From contig NZ_JACYUY010000032.1 in NCBI RefSeq assembly GCF_014842025.1, forward strand, positions 1-64,000: DNA of 64,000 bases, read 5' to 3'. Every line of letters starts with the position of its first letter. The first letter of the stretch is position 1. This DNA comes from Massilia sp. CFBP 13721 (GTDB taxonomy: Bacteria; Pseudomonadota; Gammaproteobacteria; Burkholderiales; Burkholderiaceae_D). Under the pieces are notes generated by a model. That model was not told the DNA's origin. It worked only from the letters and a program-made list of their open reading frames with translations, and made no database searches. Positions 27,742 through 36,301 of the stretch are shown one piece after another. The position numbers were made by a program, and so were the translations under genes.

Positions 27742-27760
27742 CCGGCGCCAGAATGCAAAA

Positions 27761-27794
27761 ACCCGCGTTCTTCAGTGAAGAACGCGGGTTTTTT
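27761..27794 (+). terminator. Strong intrinsic terminator, probably bidirectional
   Basis: A 12-bp stem (ACCCGCGTTCTT / AAGAACGCGGGT) is flanked by four A on the left and six T on the right. It can end the DUF2145 transcript in one direction and the tRNA-Leu transcript in the other. Confidence 0.92.
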
Positions 27795-27805
27795 GTATTC
27801 GTGCT

Positions 27806-27890
27806 TGGTGCCGGGAACCGGAATCGAACCGGTACGCCTCGCGGCGCGGGATTTTGAGTCCCGTGCGTCTACCTATTCCGCCATCCCGGC
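27806..27890 (-). tRNA. tRNA-Leu (anticodon CAA)
   Basis: On the minus strand the 85-base gene starts GCCGGGA and ends TCCCGGC-A-CCA, forming a perfect seven-pair acceptor stem with an encoded CCA. The anticodon loop CTCAAAA between CGGGA and TCCCG gives CAA at positions 34-36. The GGTTCGATTCC T-loop region and a long variable arm (class II) confirm leucine. It lies 11 bases from the bidirectional terminator. The 5' end overlaps the 3' end of the upstream protein gene. Confidence 0.95.
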
Positions 27891-28454
27891 AACGCGCTCC
27901 GCATTATCGCTGATTTGCATTGCAGCGGCAACAGTTTCCCGGTTTGAAAGATCGCTGCGGCGTGCGGCGGGAGCAGGCACGGGCACCGGGTTGCTGGCCG
28001 CCGTGCCCGCCAGCGCCGCCTGCAGGGTGCGCAGGGTCGGGATCGGGCCGGTGACTTCGAGGGCGTGGGTGCGGATGCGCACGCTGACCGCCTGGGCGCG
28101 CCAAGGGCCGGCGCCGGCCTTGACGTAGCGGATGCGCTCGGGGCCGGCACTGGTTTCAATAAAGCCCATCTCGCCCAGGGCGCTGCCCAGCGTGGCGCGC
28201 ATGTGGCAGGCGTCGAAGCGGGTGCTGATGTCGAGCCGGCCGGGGGCGCTGGCGCACAGGGGCAGGGCGATGCCTGCCAGCACCGGCAGCACGATGATGG
28301 CGAGGGGGGCGTCGGGGAAAGCGGCACGTAGCGCCAGCACCAGCAGCGGGGTGCCGACCGCCAGCGTCAGGCCGTAGGCGGTGAGCGGGGTCAGGCCGCG
28401 CAGGGCGGCGTGACGGGGCGCCTGTACGATTTCCGAGAACATTACGCTTTTCAT
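27873..28454 (-). CDS. Hypothetical membrane protein reading into tRNA-Leu
   Basis: This 193-residue protein has two hydrophobic segments (about 24-43 and 48-66), preceded by a short cytoplasmic N-terminus and followed by a soluble domain of about 110 residues with no family I recognise. The ATG is preceded by GGAG at good spacing. The last five codons and the TAG stop lie inside the tRNA-Leu gene: the acceptor-stem and D-arm bases encode the final residues AGMAE. The gene and the tRNA share the strand and are probably on one transcript that RNase P cuts. Codon composition is like that of its neighbours. Confidence 0.7.
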   Translation of the reverse strand: MKSVMFSEIVQAPRHAALRGLTPLTAYGLTLAVGTPLLVLALRAAFPDAPLAIIVLPVLAGIALPLCASAPGRLDISTRFDACHMRATLGSALGEMGFIETSAGPERIRYVKAGAGPWRAQAVSVRIRTHALEVTGPIPTLRTLQAALAGTAASNPVPVPAPAARRSDLSNRETVAAAMQISDNAERVAGMAE

Positions 28455-28636
28455 GTTGTCTCCTCTTAAGGGGGCGGCTCGGGATCGGCAAGGCGCTTTG
28501 GCCATTGTCGGCCTCGCTTGCGCCCTGGAGTTGACGTGACACAAGGACCGGACGGGGTCGTTGTCCAGGCCGGGCACGCCCTGGATGCTTGCACGTCGAC
28601 ATGACCGAACCGTTGCAACTCGCCAATGGAGGGACC

Positions 28637-29278
28637 ATGAAACGACCATTGATCGTGCCGGGCGCCATCTTTGCAGCCATCCTGTCAGCCGCCCTCGCGG
28701 GCGCACCGCAGGCGCAGGCGCAGGTGATCGAGCGCAGCGTCGCGCTGGACACCGTGCCCGACGGGTCCGGCGGCCTGAATGCCTTTTTCGGCGACACATT
28801 TACAGGCGCGCAAAGCGGGAGCGGCTTCACCGACCTGTTCACGTTTGCCGTGGCCGGCACCCCCTTCGATGCCAGCGCCTCGGTCACTTCCGCCTTCCTC
28901 GATTCGCCAGGCTCGAAGGATTTACTGATTACCGGCTTTTCCCTGTTCCGTTACGACCCGCAAACGCTGGCCGTCATCGGCAACGCGGTGGCGGGGATCG
29001 ATTTGACCGGGTTTGGCGATAATCCGGTCGATTCCTGGGCGCTGACGGGCTTGAACCTGGCCAGCGGGTCGTACGCGCTGCGGGTGGATGGACAGGTCGT
29101 GGGGAGCACGGGCGGCAGCTTCGGCGCCGACCTCACCGTGTCGCCGATACCGGACGCGCCCGCCTATGCGCTGCTGCTGGCGGGCCTGCTGGGCGGCGGC
29201 GCGCTGGCCTGGCGGCGCGGCTTGCCATTGGCCGTTCCCGAAAAGCGAAGCCGCCCGGATGGGGCGGCTTCTGGTTGA
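28637..29278 (+). CDS. FxDxA-like PEP-CTERM protein
   Basis: This 213-residue exported protein has a signal peptide ending near AQAQ. The mature body is of low charge and rich in glycine and aromatic residues (FFGDTFTGAQSGSGFTDLFTF). The C-terminus has the tripartite PEP-CTERM form: a proline-containing motif (PIPDAPAYA), a hydrophobic stretch (LLLAGLLGGGALA) and a basic cluster (WRRG). It then continues about 20 residues further than usual. Such signals are processed by exosortases and lead to export with exopolysaccharide in Gram-negative bacteria. No exosortase is in this window. The ATG follows GGAGGG. Confidence 0.75.
   Translation: MKRPLIVPGAIFAAILSAALAGAPQAQAQVIERSVALDTVPDGSGGLNAFFGDTFTGAQSGSGFTDLFTFAVAGTPFDASASVTSAFLDSPGSKDLLITGFSLFRYDPQTLAVIGNAVAGIDLTGFGDNPVDSWALTGLNLASGSYALRVDGQVVGSTGGSFGADLTVSPIPDAPAYALLLAGLLGGGALAWRRGLPLAVPEKRSRPDGAASG
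29241..29270 (-). terminator. Minus-strand terminator inside the 3' end of the PEP-CTERM gene
   Basis: AAGCCGCC and GGCGGCTT form an 8-bp stem. Read on the minus strand it is followed by the T-rich CGCTTTT. It lies 25 bases after the stop of the minus-strand membrane glycosyltransferase and within coding sequence of the opposite gene. Confidence 0.55.
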
Positions 29279-29294
29279 CCGGAGCGGTTGCGGC

Positions 29295-31016
29295 TCAGGG
29301 CGCGCGCCGGTACAGGCGGAAGCGTTCGTCGCGGTCGGACGCGCGCCGGCCTTCCCACAGCAGCGTGCCGCCGCGCGTGCCCCAGGTACGGGTGAGGTCG
29401 CGTTCGCCACGGGTCTTGACGCTATCCTGCAGCAGCACGTAATCGCATTGCCCGCCTTCCATGCCGGCGAAGGGCAGGCGCCCGAAATAAGCGAACGAGG
29501 CGCGCTGGGCGGGGGCAACGTTGGTGTCGATGCAGCCGGCGTCGTGCGGCAGCTTGGCGGCGATCGCCTGCGCCACGCCGGCGTAGCTTTTACTGTAGTT
29601 CAGGTCCGGCAGGAACAGGGTCATCAGCAGCACCCACAGCAGGATCAGTCCGCTCGAGGACAGCACCACCGCGCGCCACAGCACGGTGCGCGTGCGCGAC
29701 ACGCGCCAGCGCACCAGCCAGATCCAGCCGATCGACACGGCGGCGGCCACCGTAAAGGCGACGATACCGAATTCGGGCGTAAAACCCGGCACCAGCTTCA
29801 AGGCATTGTGCGACAGCTTGGCCGGCCAGCCGGTCAGCTTGGCGATCCAGAACAGCCAGACCAGCGCCGCCAGCGTGGTCAAGGCCATCACCGAGAACCA
29901 GTCGATGGCGTTGATCGCGCCGCGCTTCATGGTCGGCAGGCCGAAGGCGGCCATCAGGGCCAGCGGCGGCAGCAGTTTCAGTAAATCTCCGTTTTCCGGC
30001 GTCGGGTCGCACAGGAACAGCGCGGTCAGGGCGCCCAGGAAGGTCAGCGGCAGCACGATGTGCAGCATGTTTTGCTGGCGCCGCCAGGCCCAGATCGCCC
30101 AGCCGGCAAACGGCCAGGCCGGCCAGAAGAACCAGACGCCGACGCGGAAGAAGGCCTTGATCGAGGCCCAGCCCGGCAGGGCAAACTGGTGGACGTTCGA
30201 GCCGAACCACTGCGCGATTGGCGACTGGCCGTAGGGTTGCACCAGGCTGGCCGGCAGGATCCACACCAGGGTCACGGCCACGGCGGCGGCGGCGGCGAGC
30301 GCCATGTGGCGCAGCGCGTTGCCGGCCGGGATGTGGAACAGCTGTGTGCACAGCAACAACGCCAGCAGCAGCGCCAGCGGCGACAGCGGGCCGCGGGTGA
30401 GCGCCAGCGCCCCCAGCGACAGGCCGACCAGGGCGGCATTGCGCACGCTGGCGGTCTCGATGTAGCGCACCGCGCGGTACAGGAAATAGGCCACCAGCGA
30501 ACCCTGCAGGGTGACGGCCAGCGTTTCGTGGCTGTACAGCAGCAAGCCGAGCGAGCCGAGGTAGACCAGCACGGTGGTATCGGCCAGGGTGCGGCCATAG
30601 GCGTCGGGTTCGGGCTGGCCGCCAAAGGCCAGGCGCAGCGGCTGCGCTTCCGGGCGGCGGCCGAGGTGGAAGGCGGTGTACCAAAGCGACATGCCGCCCA
30701 TCACGAAGATGCCGAGGTTCGACACGCGCGCGGCCAGCACGTCGCCCAGCAGCCAGCCGAACAGTTTGATGCAGACGGCGCCGAGCCAGAACGCGAGCGG
30801 GCCGTCTTCCAGCGCGGGGAGGCCGGCGATATTCGGATACAGCCAGTCGCTCGGGCCGCCCCTGGCCATCGTCCACATGATGCCGAAGCTGCCGGCGTCG
30901 TCCTTCCACGGATCGCGGCCGATCAGGCCCGGCAGGATATACAGCAGGCCGAGCGCGAACAAGGCCCAGCGCGGCAGGGCCAGCGTGGCGGCGGCGGGGA
31001 GGCGGACTGGTTTCAT
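29295..31016 (-). CDS. GT-C-like membrane glycosyltransferase (ArnT/PMT family)
   Basis: This 573-residue inner-membrane protein has about 12 predicted membrane segments and a soluble C-terminal domain of roughly 100 residues. The acidic motif DPWKDDAGSFG at residues 35-45, in the first periplasmic loop, is where ArnT and PMT enzymes carry their catalytic aspartate. The family moves a sugar from a polyprenyl-phosphate carrier to lipid A or protein. The acceptor here is unknown. It is a single gene with its own terminator and is convergent with the PEP-CTERM gene, 16 bases apart. Confidence 0.82.
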   Translation of the reverse strand: MKPVRLPAAATLALPRWALFALGLLYILPGLIGRDPWKDDAGSFGIMWTMARGGPSDWLYPNIAGLPALEDGPLAFWLGAVCIKLFGWLLGDVLAARVSNLGIFVMGGMSLWYTAFHLGRRPEAQPLRLAFGGQPEPDAYGRTLADTTVLVYLGSLGLLLYSHETLAVTLQGSLVAYFLYRAVRYIETASVRNAALVGLSLGALALTRGPLSPLALLLALLLCTQLFHIPAGNALRHMALAAAAAVAVTLVWILPASLVQPYGQSPIAQWFGSNVHQFALPGWASIKAFFRVGVWFFWPAWPFAGWAIWAWRRQQNMLHIVLPLTFLGALTALFLCDPTPENGDLLKLLPPLALMAAFGLPTMKRGAINAIDWFSVMALTTLAALVWLFWIAKLTGWPAKLSHNALKLVPGFTPEFGIVAFTVAAAVSIGWIWLVRWRVSRTRTVLWRAVVLSSSGLILLWVLLMTLFLPDLNYSKSYAGVAQAIAAKLPHDAGCIDTNVAPAQRASFAYFGRLPFAGMEGGQCDYVLLQDSVKTRGERDLTRTWGTRGGTLLWEGRRASDRDERFRLYRRAP

Positions 31017-31061
31017 CGATAAGTCAGGTGCTGGAATGAATGTCGCGCTAGTATAGCGGCG

Positions 31062-31089
31062 AAAAAAAAAGAAGCCGGGAACCGGCTTC
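31062..31089 (-). terminator. Rho-independent terminator of rpmE2
   Basis: On the minus strand an 8-bp GAAGCCGG / CCGGCTTC stem with a TTC loop is followed by nine T. It lies about 45 bases after the rpmE2 stop. Confidence 0.92.
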
Positions 31090-31134
31090 TTCTTGAGCTT
31101 GCGTAGGAGCGCGAGGCTCCCAGGCGGGTCTTGC

Positions 31135-31404
<270 letters not shown>

Positions 31405-31563
31405 GGTTCTGCCTTGGGTTTATTTGGTAGCCAAACAGCACTTCGTCGGTCGTCCTGCTTCGTGACCCGATTGCCGCTCACTTGCCTGGGTGAGTACTGC
31501 TGAACCGACGATTATAAAACGGTTGCGGGTTCGTGGCAACCGCGGGGTGGTTGTGACGTTTAT

Positions 31564-31651
31564 CGGCGGGCATGCCCGCCGGTTGCGCAAATAAAATAAC
31601 GTAGGGCGGGCATGCCCGCCGAAACGCTGCGTACCGGTTGCGCAAATAAAA
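31564..31651. repeat. Duplicated palindrome plus 16-base repeat in the rho-rpmE2 gap
   Basis: The palindrome GGCGGGCATGCCCGCC occurs at about 31565-31580 and again, as GGCGGGCATGCCCGCC after GTAG, at 31605-31620. The word GGTTGCGCAAATAAAA occurs at 31581-31596 and 31636-31651. This is a tandem duplication of one unit, the second of which has the TAGGGCGGG start of the intergenic repeat family. Confidence 0.65.
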
Positions 31652-31671
31652 AAGGGCAGCCGCAGCTGCCC
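31648..31671 (-). terminator. Rho-independent terminator of rho
   Basis: On the minus strand GGGCAGC / GCTGCCC form a stem with loop TGCG followed by six T, 22 bases after the rho stop. The T run is partly the A run of the duplicated 16-base word. Confidence 0.88.
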
Positions 31672-31692
31672 TCATCGATGCTTTAACGGTAA

Positions 31693-32955
31693 TTACCCGC
31701 CGCGGCGCATCATGTCGAAGAACTCGATATTCGTCTTCGTCGCACGCATCTTGTCGAGGATGAACTCCATCGCTTCGATCTCGTCCATCGAGTACAGCAG
31801 CTTGCGCAGGATCCAGATCTTTTGCAGCTGGTCCGGCTTGATCAGCAACTCTTCGCGGCGGGTGCCCGATTTGTTCAGGTTGATGGCCGGGTAGACGCGC
31901 TTCTCGGCCAGGCGGCGCTCGAGGTGCACTTCCATGTTGCCGGTGCCCTTGAATTCTTCGTAGATGACGTCGTCCATGCGCGAGCCGGTTTCGATCAGGG
32001 CGGTCGCGACGATGGTCAGCGAACCGCCTTCTTCGACGTTACGGGCGGCGCCGAAGAAACGCTTCGGACGCTGCAGCGCGTTGGCGTCGACACCACCGGT
32101 CAGCACCTTGCCCGAAGCCGGGATCACGGTGTTGTAGGCGCGCGCCAGGCGGGTGATCGAGTCGAGCAGGATCACGACGTCCTTCTTCATTTCGACCAGG
32201 CGCTTGGCCTTTTCCAGCACCATCTCGGCAACCTGCACGTGGCGGGTGGCCGGTTCGTCAAAGGTCGAGGCGACGACTTCACCGCGCACCGAACGCTGCA
32301 TCTCGGTCACTTCTTCCGGACGCTCGTCGATCAGGAGGACGATCAGGGTCACGTCGGGGTGGTTCGAAGTGATCGCGTGGGCGATGTGCTGCAGCATGAC
32401 CGATTTGCCGGACTTCGGCGAGGCCACCAGCAGGCCGCGCTGGCCCTTACCGATCGGCGAGATCAGGTCGACGATGCGGCCGGTGATGTTTTCGGCGCCG
32501 TTCATGTCGCGCTCGAGGCGCAGCGGCTCGTTCGGGTGCAGCGGCGTCAGGTTTTCAAACAGGATGCGGTGCTTCGAGGCTTCCGGCGATTCGCCGTTGA
32601 CCTTGTCCACCTTTACCAGGGCAAAGTAACGCTCGCCATCTTTCGGCGTACGCACTTCACCTTCGATCGAGTCACCCGTATGCAGGTTGAAGCGGCGAAT
32701 CTGCGACGGCGAAATATAGATGTCGTCGGTCGATGCCATGTAGCTCGCATCGGGCGAGCGCAGGAAGCCGAAGCCGTCAGGCAGGACTTCGAGGGCGCCA
32801 TCGCCGAAGATCTGTTCGCCGGACTTGGCGCGTTTCTTCAGGATCGCGAACATCAGTTCCTGCTTGCGCAGGCGCGCTGCGTTGTCGATGTCGAGGCCGA
32901 TGGCCATCTCCAGCAGCGCGGAGACGTGCATTGCCTTCAGTTCAGATAAGTGCAT
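31693..32955 (-). CDS. rho: Transcription termination factor Rho
   Basis: Rho is the hexameric RNA helicase that ends many transcripts. The 420 residues match the usual length. The N-terminal helical and RNA-binding cold-shock domain includes GFGFLRSPDASY. The Walker A motif is SPKSGKSVMLQ and Walker B lies in VVILLDSITRLARA. The Q-loop and R-loop residues around GGVDANALQRPKRFFGAARN are intact. The gene follows trxA in the same direction, as in E. coli, with 170 bases between them, and ends in an intrinsic terminator. Confidence 0.99.
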   Translation of the reverse strand: MHLSELKAMHVSALLEMAIGLDIDNAARLRKQELMFAILKKRAKSGEQIFGDGALEVLPDGFGFLRSPDASYMASTDDIYISPSQIRRFNLHTGDSIEGEVRTPKDGERYFALVKVDKVNGESPEASKHRILFENLTPLHPNEPLRLERDMNGAENITGRIVDLISPIGKGQRGLLVASPKSGKSVMLQHIAHAITSNHPDVTLIVLLIDERPEEVTEMQRSVRGEVVASTFDEPATRHVQVAEMVLEKAKRLVEMKKDVVILLDSITRLARAYNTVIPASGKVLTGGVDANALQRPKRFFGAARNVEEGGSLTIVATALIETGSRMDDVIYEEFKGTGNMEVHLERRLAEKRVYPAINLNKSGTRREELLIKPDQLQKIWILRKLLYSMDEIEAMEFILDKMRATKTNIEFFDMMRRGG

Positions 32956-33125
32956 GTTGTGTGGGTGTCCCGTGACGGGAAATAAAGGTAGGGGAGGGAA
33001 CTGCGTGGGTTAGTTAAAGAAACTGCGTCGGGTTGGGAAGCGGCCGGAGCCGACCGGATTCCCGTCCGGACAATGGCGGCAGTGCGGGCGCGCTGCCGCC
33101 GCTATGCGTCTTTGGTTTTTAGTTA

Positions 33126-33452
33126 TTAGATATTGCTGTCGATGAAGGCAGTCAGCTGGCCCTTGGCCAAGGCACCGACTTTTTGCGCAGCGACTTCGCC
33201 GTTCTTGAACAGGATCAGGGTCGGGATGCCGCGGATGCCGAACTGGGCCGGCACGGCCTGGTTGGCGTCGACGTCCATCTTGGCGATCGTGATCTTGCCG
33301 TTGTATTCCTTGGCGACTTCTTCCAGGATCGGGGCGATCATCTTGCACGGACCGCACCACTCGGCCCAGAAATCGACCAGTACCGGCAGATCGGACTTGA
33401 TCACGTCGGTGTCAAAAGAAGCATCGCTGATGTGTTTAATGTTTTCGCTCAT
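33126..33452 (-). CDS. trxA: Thioredoxin 1
   Basis: This 108-residue protein-disulfide reductant is recognised by the redox centre WCGPC at residues 32-36 and the cis-proline segment GIRGIPTLILF. The start chosen is MSENIKH, preceded by GAGGAAAAC. A longer reading adding 13 residues is unlikely. It is upstream of rho on the same strand, so partial co-transcription is expected. An inverted repeat (GGCGGCAG / CTGCCGCC) in the 170-base gap to rho lacks a T tract and does not look like a terminator. The 220 bases upstream presumably hold the promoter. Confidence 0.98.
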   Translation of the reverse strand: MSENIKHISDASFDTDVIKSDLPVLVDFWAEWCGPCKMIAPILEEVAKEYNGKITIAKMDVDANQAVPAQFGIRGIPTLILFKNGEVAAQKVGALAKGQLTAFIDSNI

Positions 33453-33672
33453 GTTTTCCTCAAAGGGATCAAGGTACGCCTGGAGACTCATGCCGTTCCG
33501 TTGGCAGTCGTCCGGCTTCCGGTTACTGATACGGCTGGTTGCAACGCAAAGGTGGAGACAATGCGCGCGAACTCAATATATGGAAGGGCGTCTGGAGGAC
33601 GTCAGGCGGGGGATTTAGGCCGAATAATACCTTATTTTTCTCAAAAGTGTTCGGGCGTTTGTACAAAATCTA

Positions 33673-33831
33673 AGAGTCTATTCCAGTGGGCCGGAGGAAG
33701 CAGCGAGTGATGGATGGCAAGCGCGGGCAAGGCGCGAGGAGGGCGCATGGCGGGCCATGTAACCGACGAGCAACGCAGCACCCGCTTGTCATACGCGCTC
33801 GCAGCGACTCCGGCCTACTGGAATAGACTCT
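33673..33831. repeat. 159-bp terminal inverted repeat element (MITE-like)
   Basis: The ends AGAGTCTATTCCAGTGGGCC and its continuation GGA are mirrored at 33809-33831 by the inverse sequence with a single mismatch, giving 23-bp arms. The interior is itself partly self-complementary (for example GGCAAGCGCGGG against CCCGCTTG). It contains no open frame and lies between trxA and the response regulator gene. The form suggests a non-autonomous mobile element or a structured repeat. No target-site duplication is obvious. Confidence 0.65.
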
Positions 33832-33841
33832 AAGTGCTTTC

Positions 33842-34240
33842 CTAGCGCGCCAACGCCGCGCGCAACTGGTCGAGCGCGATGGGCTTGCGGAAGATGCCCG
33901 CCACGTGCAAGCCGAGCACGCGCGCCAGTTCGCCGGCCGCGTCGCGCACCCCCGAATCCATTCCCGAGAGCAGGATCACGCCACCGCGAAAGCCGCGTTC
34001 GGCCGCCGCCTGCAGGAATTCGATGCCATCCATGTCGGGCAGCGCCAAGTCGCAGATCAGCACGTCGGGCCCTTCTTCGGCCAGGGTCGACAAGGCATGC
34101 CGCGTGCTGGCTTCGGTGTACACCGCGCGCACCCCGATGGTGTGCAGCATGTCTTTCAACATCTCGAGCATGAAACGGTCGTCGTCGAGCACCAGCACGC
34201 GCGGCGGCTGGCCATCGCCAGACACGGCGAAGTTATTCAT
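33842..34240 (-). CDS. Single-domain response regulator
   Basis: This 132-residue stand-alone receiver has the acidic pocket LDDDR, the phosphorylated D64 in LICDLALPDMDG, the conserved LLSG serine and the lysine in FRKPI. There is no output domain, so it must act through protein contact or as a phosphate sink, as CheY or Spo0F do. No kinase is adjacent; the nearest are at 9-25 kb. It ends 11 bases from the inverted-repeat element and is upstream of nothing obvious. Confidence 0.88.
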   Translation of the reverse strand: MNNFAVSGDGQPPRVLVLDDDRFMLEMLKDMLHTIGVRAVYTEASTRHALSTLAEEGPDVLICDLALPDMDGIEFLQAAAERGFRGGVILLSGMDSGVRDAAGELARVLGLHVAGIFRKPIALDQLRAALAR

Positions 34241-34348
34241 ACAAATGGTTCCGCAGAATTATTTACTGGCAGCGATTATGTGCGAGAACAGACGTACATG
34301 GCACGTCGTGTTCAAAATATTCTGTCGGCATAGGCCAGCCGTGTCCAG

Positions 34349-35101
34349 TCAGCCGACACTGCCCGTGTATTGGATCAGGTGGCCGGGATGCCACATGGTG
34401 ACCACCGAGGCGACGCGGCCGCCCGAGGTGGTCTTGCGCTTGAGCACGAGGCAGGGGGTGCGGCTGTCGATGCCGAGCAGCTCCGTCACTTCGCGCGGCG
34501 CCCCCGAGGCCTCGAGGCTATAGGTGGCGCCTTGCAGCGGCGCGACCGCCATCAGGTGCTCGTTCGGGGTGATGCTGCCGAAATCCTGCTCCAGGTAGGC
34601 GGGCGCGCAGGCCGGGTTGACCCAGCGGTCTTCGACCTGGATCGGCACCTCGTTTTCAAAATGCACGATCAGCGAATGGAACAGCGGGGCGCCCGGCGCC
34701 AGTTCGAACTGCAGCGCCAGCGCCTCGGCCGCCGGCGCGCCTTCCAGCACATGCAGGCGGCTGGCATGGCGGTGGCCGCGTGCACGTACCTCGTCGGCGA
34801 TGTTGCGGATCTCGACCAGGGTCGCCTGGTATTTGCGCGGCGCGACGAAGGTGCCCGAGCCCTGGCGCCGGGTCAGCACCTGCTCGGCGGTCAGTTCGCG
34901 CACGGCGCGGTTGACAGTCATGCGCGAGACGCCGAACTGGCGCACCAGGGCCTGCTCGGACGGCACCAGGTCGCCTTCCTTCCAGCGGCCGGTGGCGATT
35001 TCGCCGACCAGGTAGTCCTTGATCTGCTGGAAAATGGGGGTGCTCGCTTGCGCGCTCGATTCGTTCAAGCTGCTCTCCGAAAGGCGATAATTGATGACCA
35101 T
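34349..35101 (-). CDS. hutC: Histidine utilization repressor HutC
   Basis: This 250-residue GntR-family repressor has a winged HTH at about 20-90 (PSEQALVRQFGVSRMTVNRA, RRQGSGTFV) followed by the UTRA effector domain (HFENEVPIQVEDRWVNP). In the family, urocanate binding releases it from hut promoters. A matching site is seen in the hutU promoter at 39224-39237. The gene is 4.2 kb from that promoter, separated by ada, a beta-lactamase gene and an amidohydrolase gene. The start at 35101 has no good ribosome site. The much longer reading in this frame crosses ada and was rejected. Confidence 0.93.
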   Translation of the reverse strand: MVINYRLSESSLNESSAQASTPIFQQIKDYLVGEIATGRWKEGDLVPSEQALVRQFGVSRMTVNRAVRELTAEQVLTRRQGSGTFVAPRKYQATLVEIRNIADEVRARGHRHASRLHVLEGAPAAEALALQFELAPGAPLFHSLIVHFENEVPIQVEDRWVNPACAPAYLEQDFGSITPNEHLMAVAPLQGATYSLEASGAPREVTELLGIDSRTPCLVLKRKTTSGGRVASVVTMWHPGHLIQYTGSVG

Positions 35102-35203
35102 TGAATGTGCCGATTCTATCGCGAATTCGAAAGCAAGCAGCAAGATGCGCAGCCGCGTGTGCGGTGCGAGGATAACGCTATCCACCATTACCGGACATGC
35201 GCC

Positions 35204-36283
35204 ATGAAGATCGAGACCATCGCCGCACCATTTGCCAGCCTTGAGGCGCGCTGGGCCGCCGTGCAAGCGCGCGACCCTGGCGCCGACGGCGTCTTTTATT
35301 ATTCGGTACGCACCACCGGCGTCTATTGCCGCCCCTCGTGCGGCGCGCGGCCCGCCTTGCGCGCCAACGTTGCCTTCCACGCCAGCTGCGCCGATGCCGA
35401 AGCGGCCGGCTTTCGCCCCTGCTTGCGCTGCAAACCCGACCAGCCGCCACTGGCCGAGCGCCAGGCACAGGCCGTGGCCGCGGCTTGTCGCCTGCTCGAT
35501 GCCGCAGACGACGCGCCCGACCTCGACGCGGTGGCGCACGCCGTGGGCATGAGCCGCTTTCACTTCCAGCGCGTATTCAAAGCCCATGCCGGCGTGACGC
35601 CGAAAGCGTATGCCGCGGCGCGCCGGGCTGCCCGCGTGCGCGCCGCCCTGGGCCAGGAAAACACCGTCACCGACGCGCTGTACGCGGCCGGCTTCAACTC
35701 GAGTTCGCGCTTTTATGCCGGCAGCGAGGCGATGCTGGGCATGGCGCCGGCCAGTTTCAGGAAGGGCGGCGCCGGCGAGGAGATCCGCTTCGCGGTGGGC
35801 GCCTGCTCGCTCGGCGCGATCCTGGTGGCAGCGACTTCGCGCGGCATCTGCGCGGTGCTGCTGGGCGACGATCCCGACCTGCTGCTGCGCGACCTGCAGG
35901 ACCGTTTTCCCAAGGCGCGGCTGATCGGCGCCGACGCCGGGTTCGAACAACAGGTGGCGCAGGTGGTCGGCCTGGTGGAAGCGCCGCGCATCGGCCTGGA
36001 CTTGCCGCTGGACGTGCGTGGCACCGCCTTCCAGCAGCGGGTGTGGACCGCCTTGCGCACCATTCCCGCCGGCGAGACGGTTAGCTATACCGAACTGGCG
36101 CAACGCATCGGCGCACCGGCGGCGGTGCGCGCGGTGGCCGGGGCGTGCGCGGCCAATCCGGTGGCGGTGGCGATTCCCTGCCACCGGGTGGTGCGCACCG
36201 ATGGCGGTTTATCGGGATACCGCTGGGGGATCGAGCGCAAAGCGGCGCTGATCGCGCGTGAAAAAGACGCAACGCGCAAATGA
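35204..36283 (+). CDS. ada: Ada bifunctional DNA repair methyltransferase and transcriptional activator
   Basis: This protein of 359 residues shows the full Ada order. The N-terminal zinc domain has four cysteines (C42, C46, C73, C76), where the first accepts methyl groups from phosphotriesters. The AraC-type HTH spans about 85-185 (AVGMSRFHFQRVFKAHAGVTP). The C-terminal O6-methylguanine methyltransferase has its active cysteine in PCHRV at residue 326. In E. coli the methylated protein activates the adaptive response to alkylation. It is divergent from hutC and not in an obvious operon. Another alkylation repair gene, the AAG-type glycosylase, lies at 61.8 kb. Confidence 0.97.
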   Translation: MKIETIAAPFASLEARWAAVQARDPGADGVFYYSVRTTGVYCRPSCGARPALRANVAFHASCADAEAAGFRPCLRCKPDQPPLAERQAQAVAAACRLLDAADDAPDLDAVAHAVGMSRFHFQRVFKAHAGVTPKAYAAARRAARVRAALGQENTVTDALYAAGFNSSSRFYAGSEAMLGMAPASFRKGGAGEEIRFAVGACSLGAILVAATSRGICAVLLGDDPDLLLRDLQDRFPKARLIGADAGFEQQVAQVVGLVEAPRIGLDLPLDVRGTAFQQRVWTALRTIPAGETVSYTELAQRIGAPAAVRAVAGACAANPVAVAIPCHRVVRTDGGLSGYRWGIERKAALIAREKDATRK

Positions 36284-36301
36284 GCGCACACGTTGTGCTT
36301 G

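Noticed and set aside
33075..33100. Inverted repeat between trxA and rho as a terminator
   Set aside because: There is no T tract in the direction of trxA transcription, and linkage of trxA and rho is usual.
34349..36184. A 611-codon frame that would fuse HutC with an upstream segment
   Set aside because: The upstream half is antisense to ada. HutC is complete from 35101.
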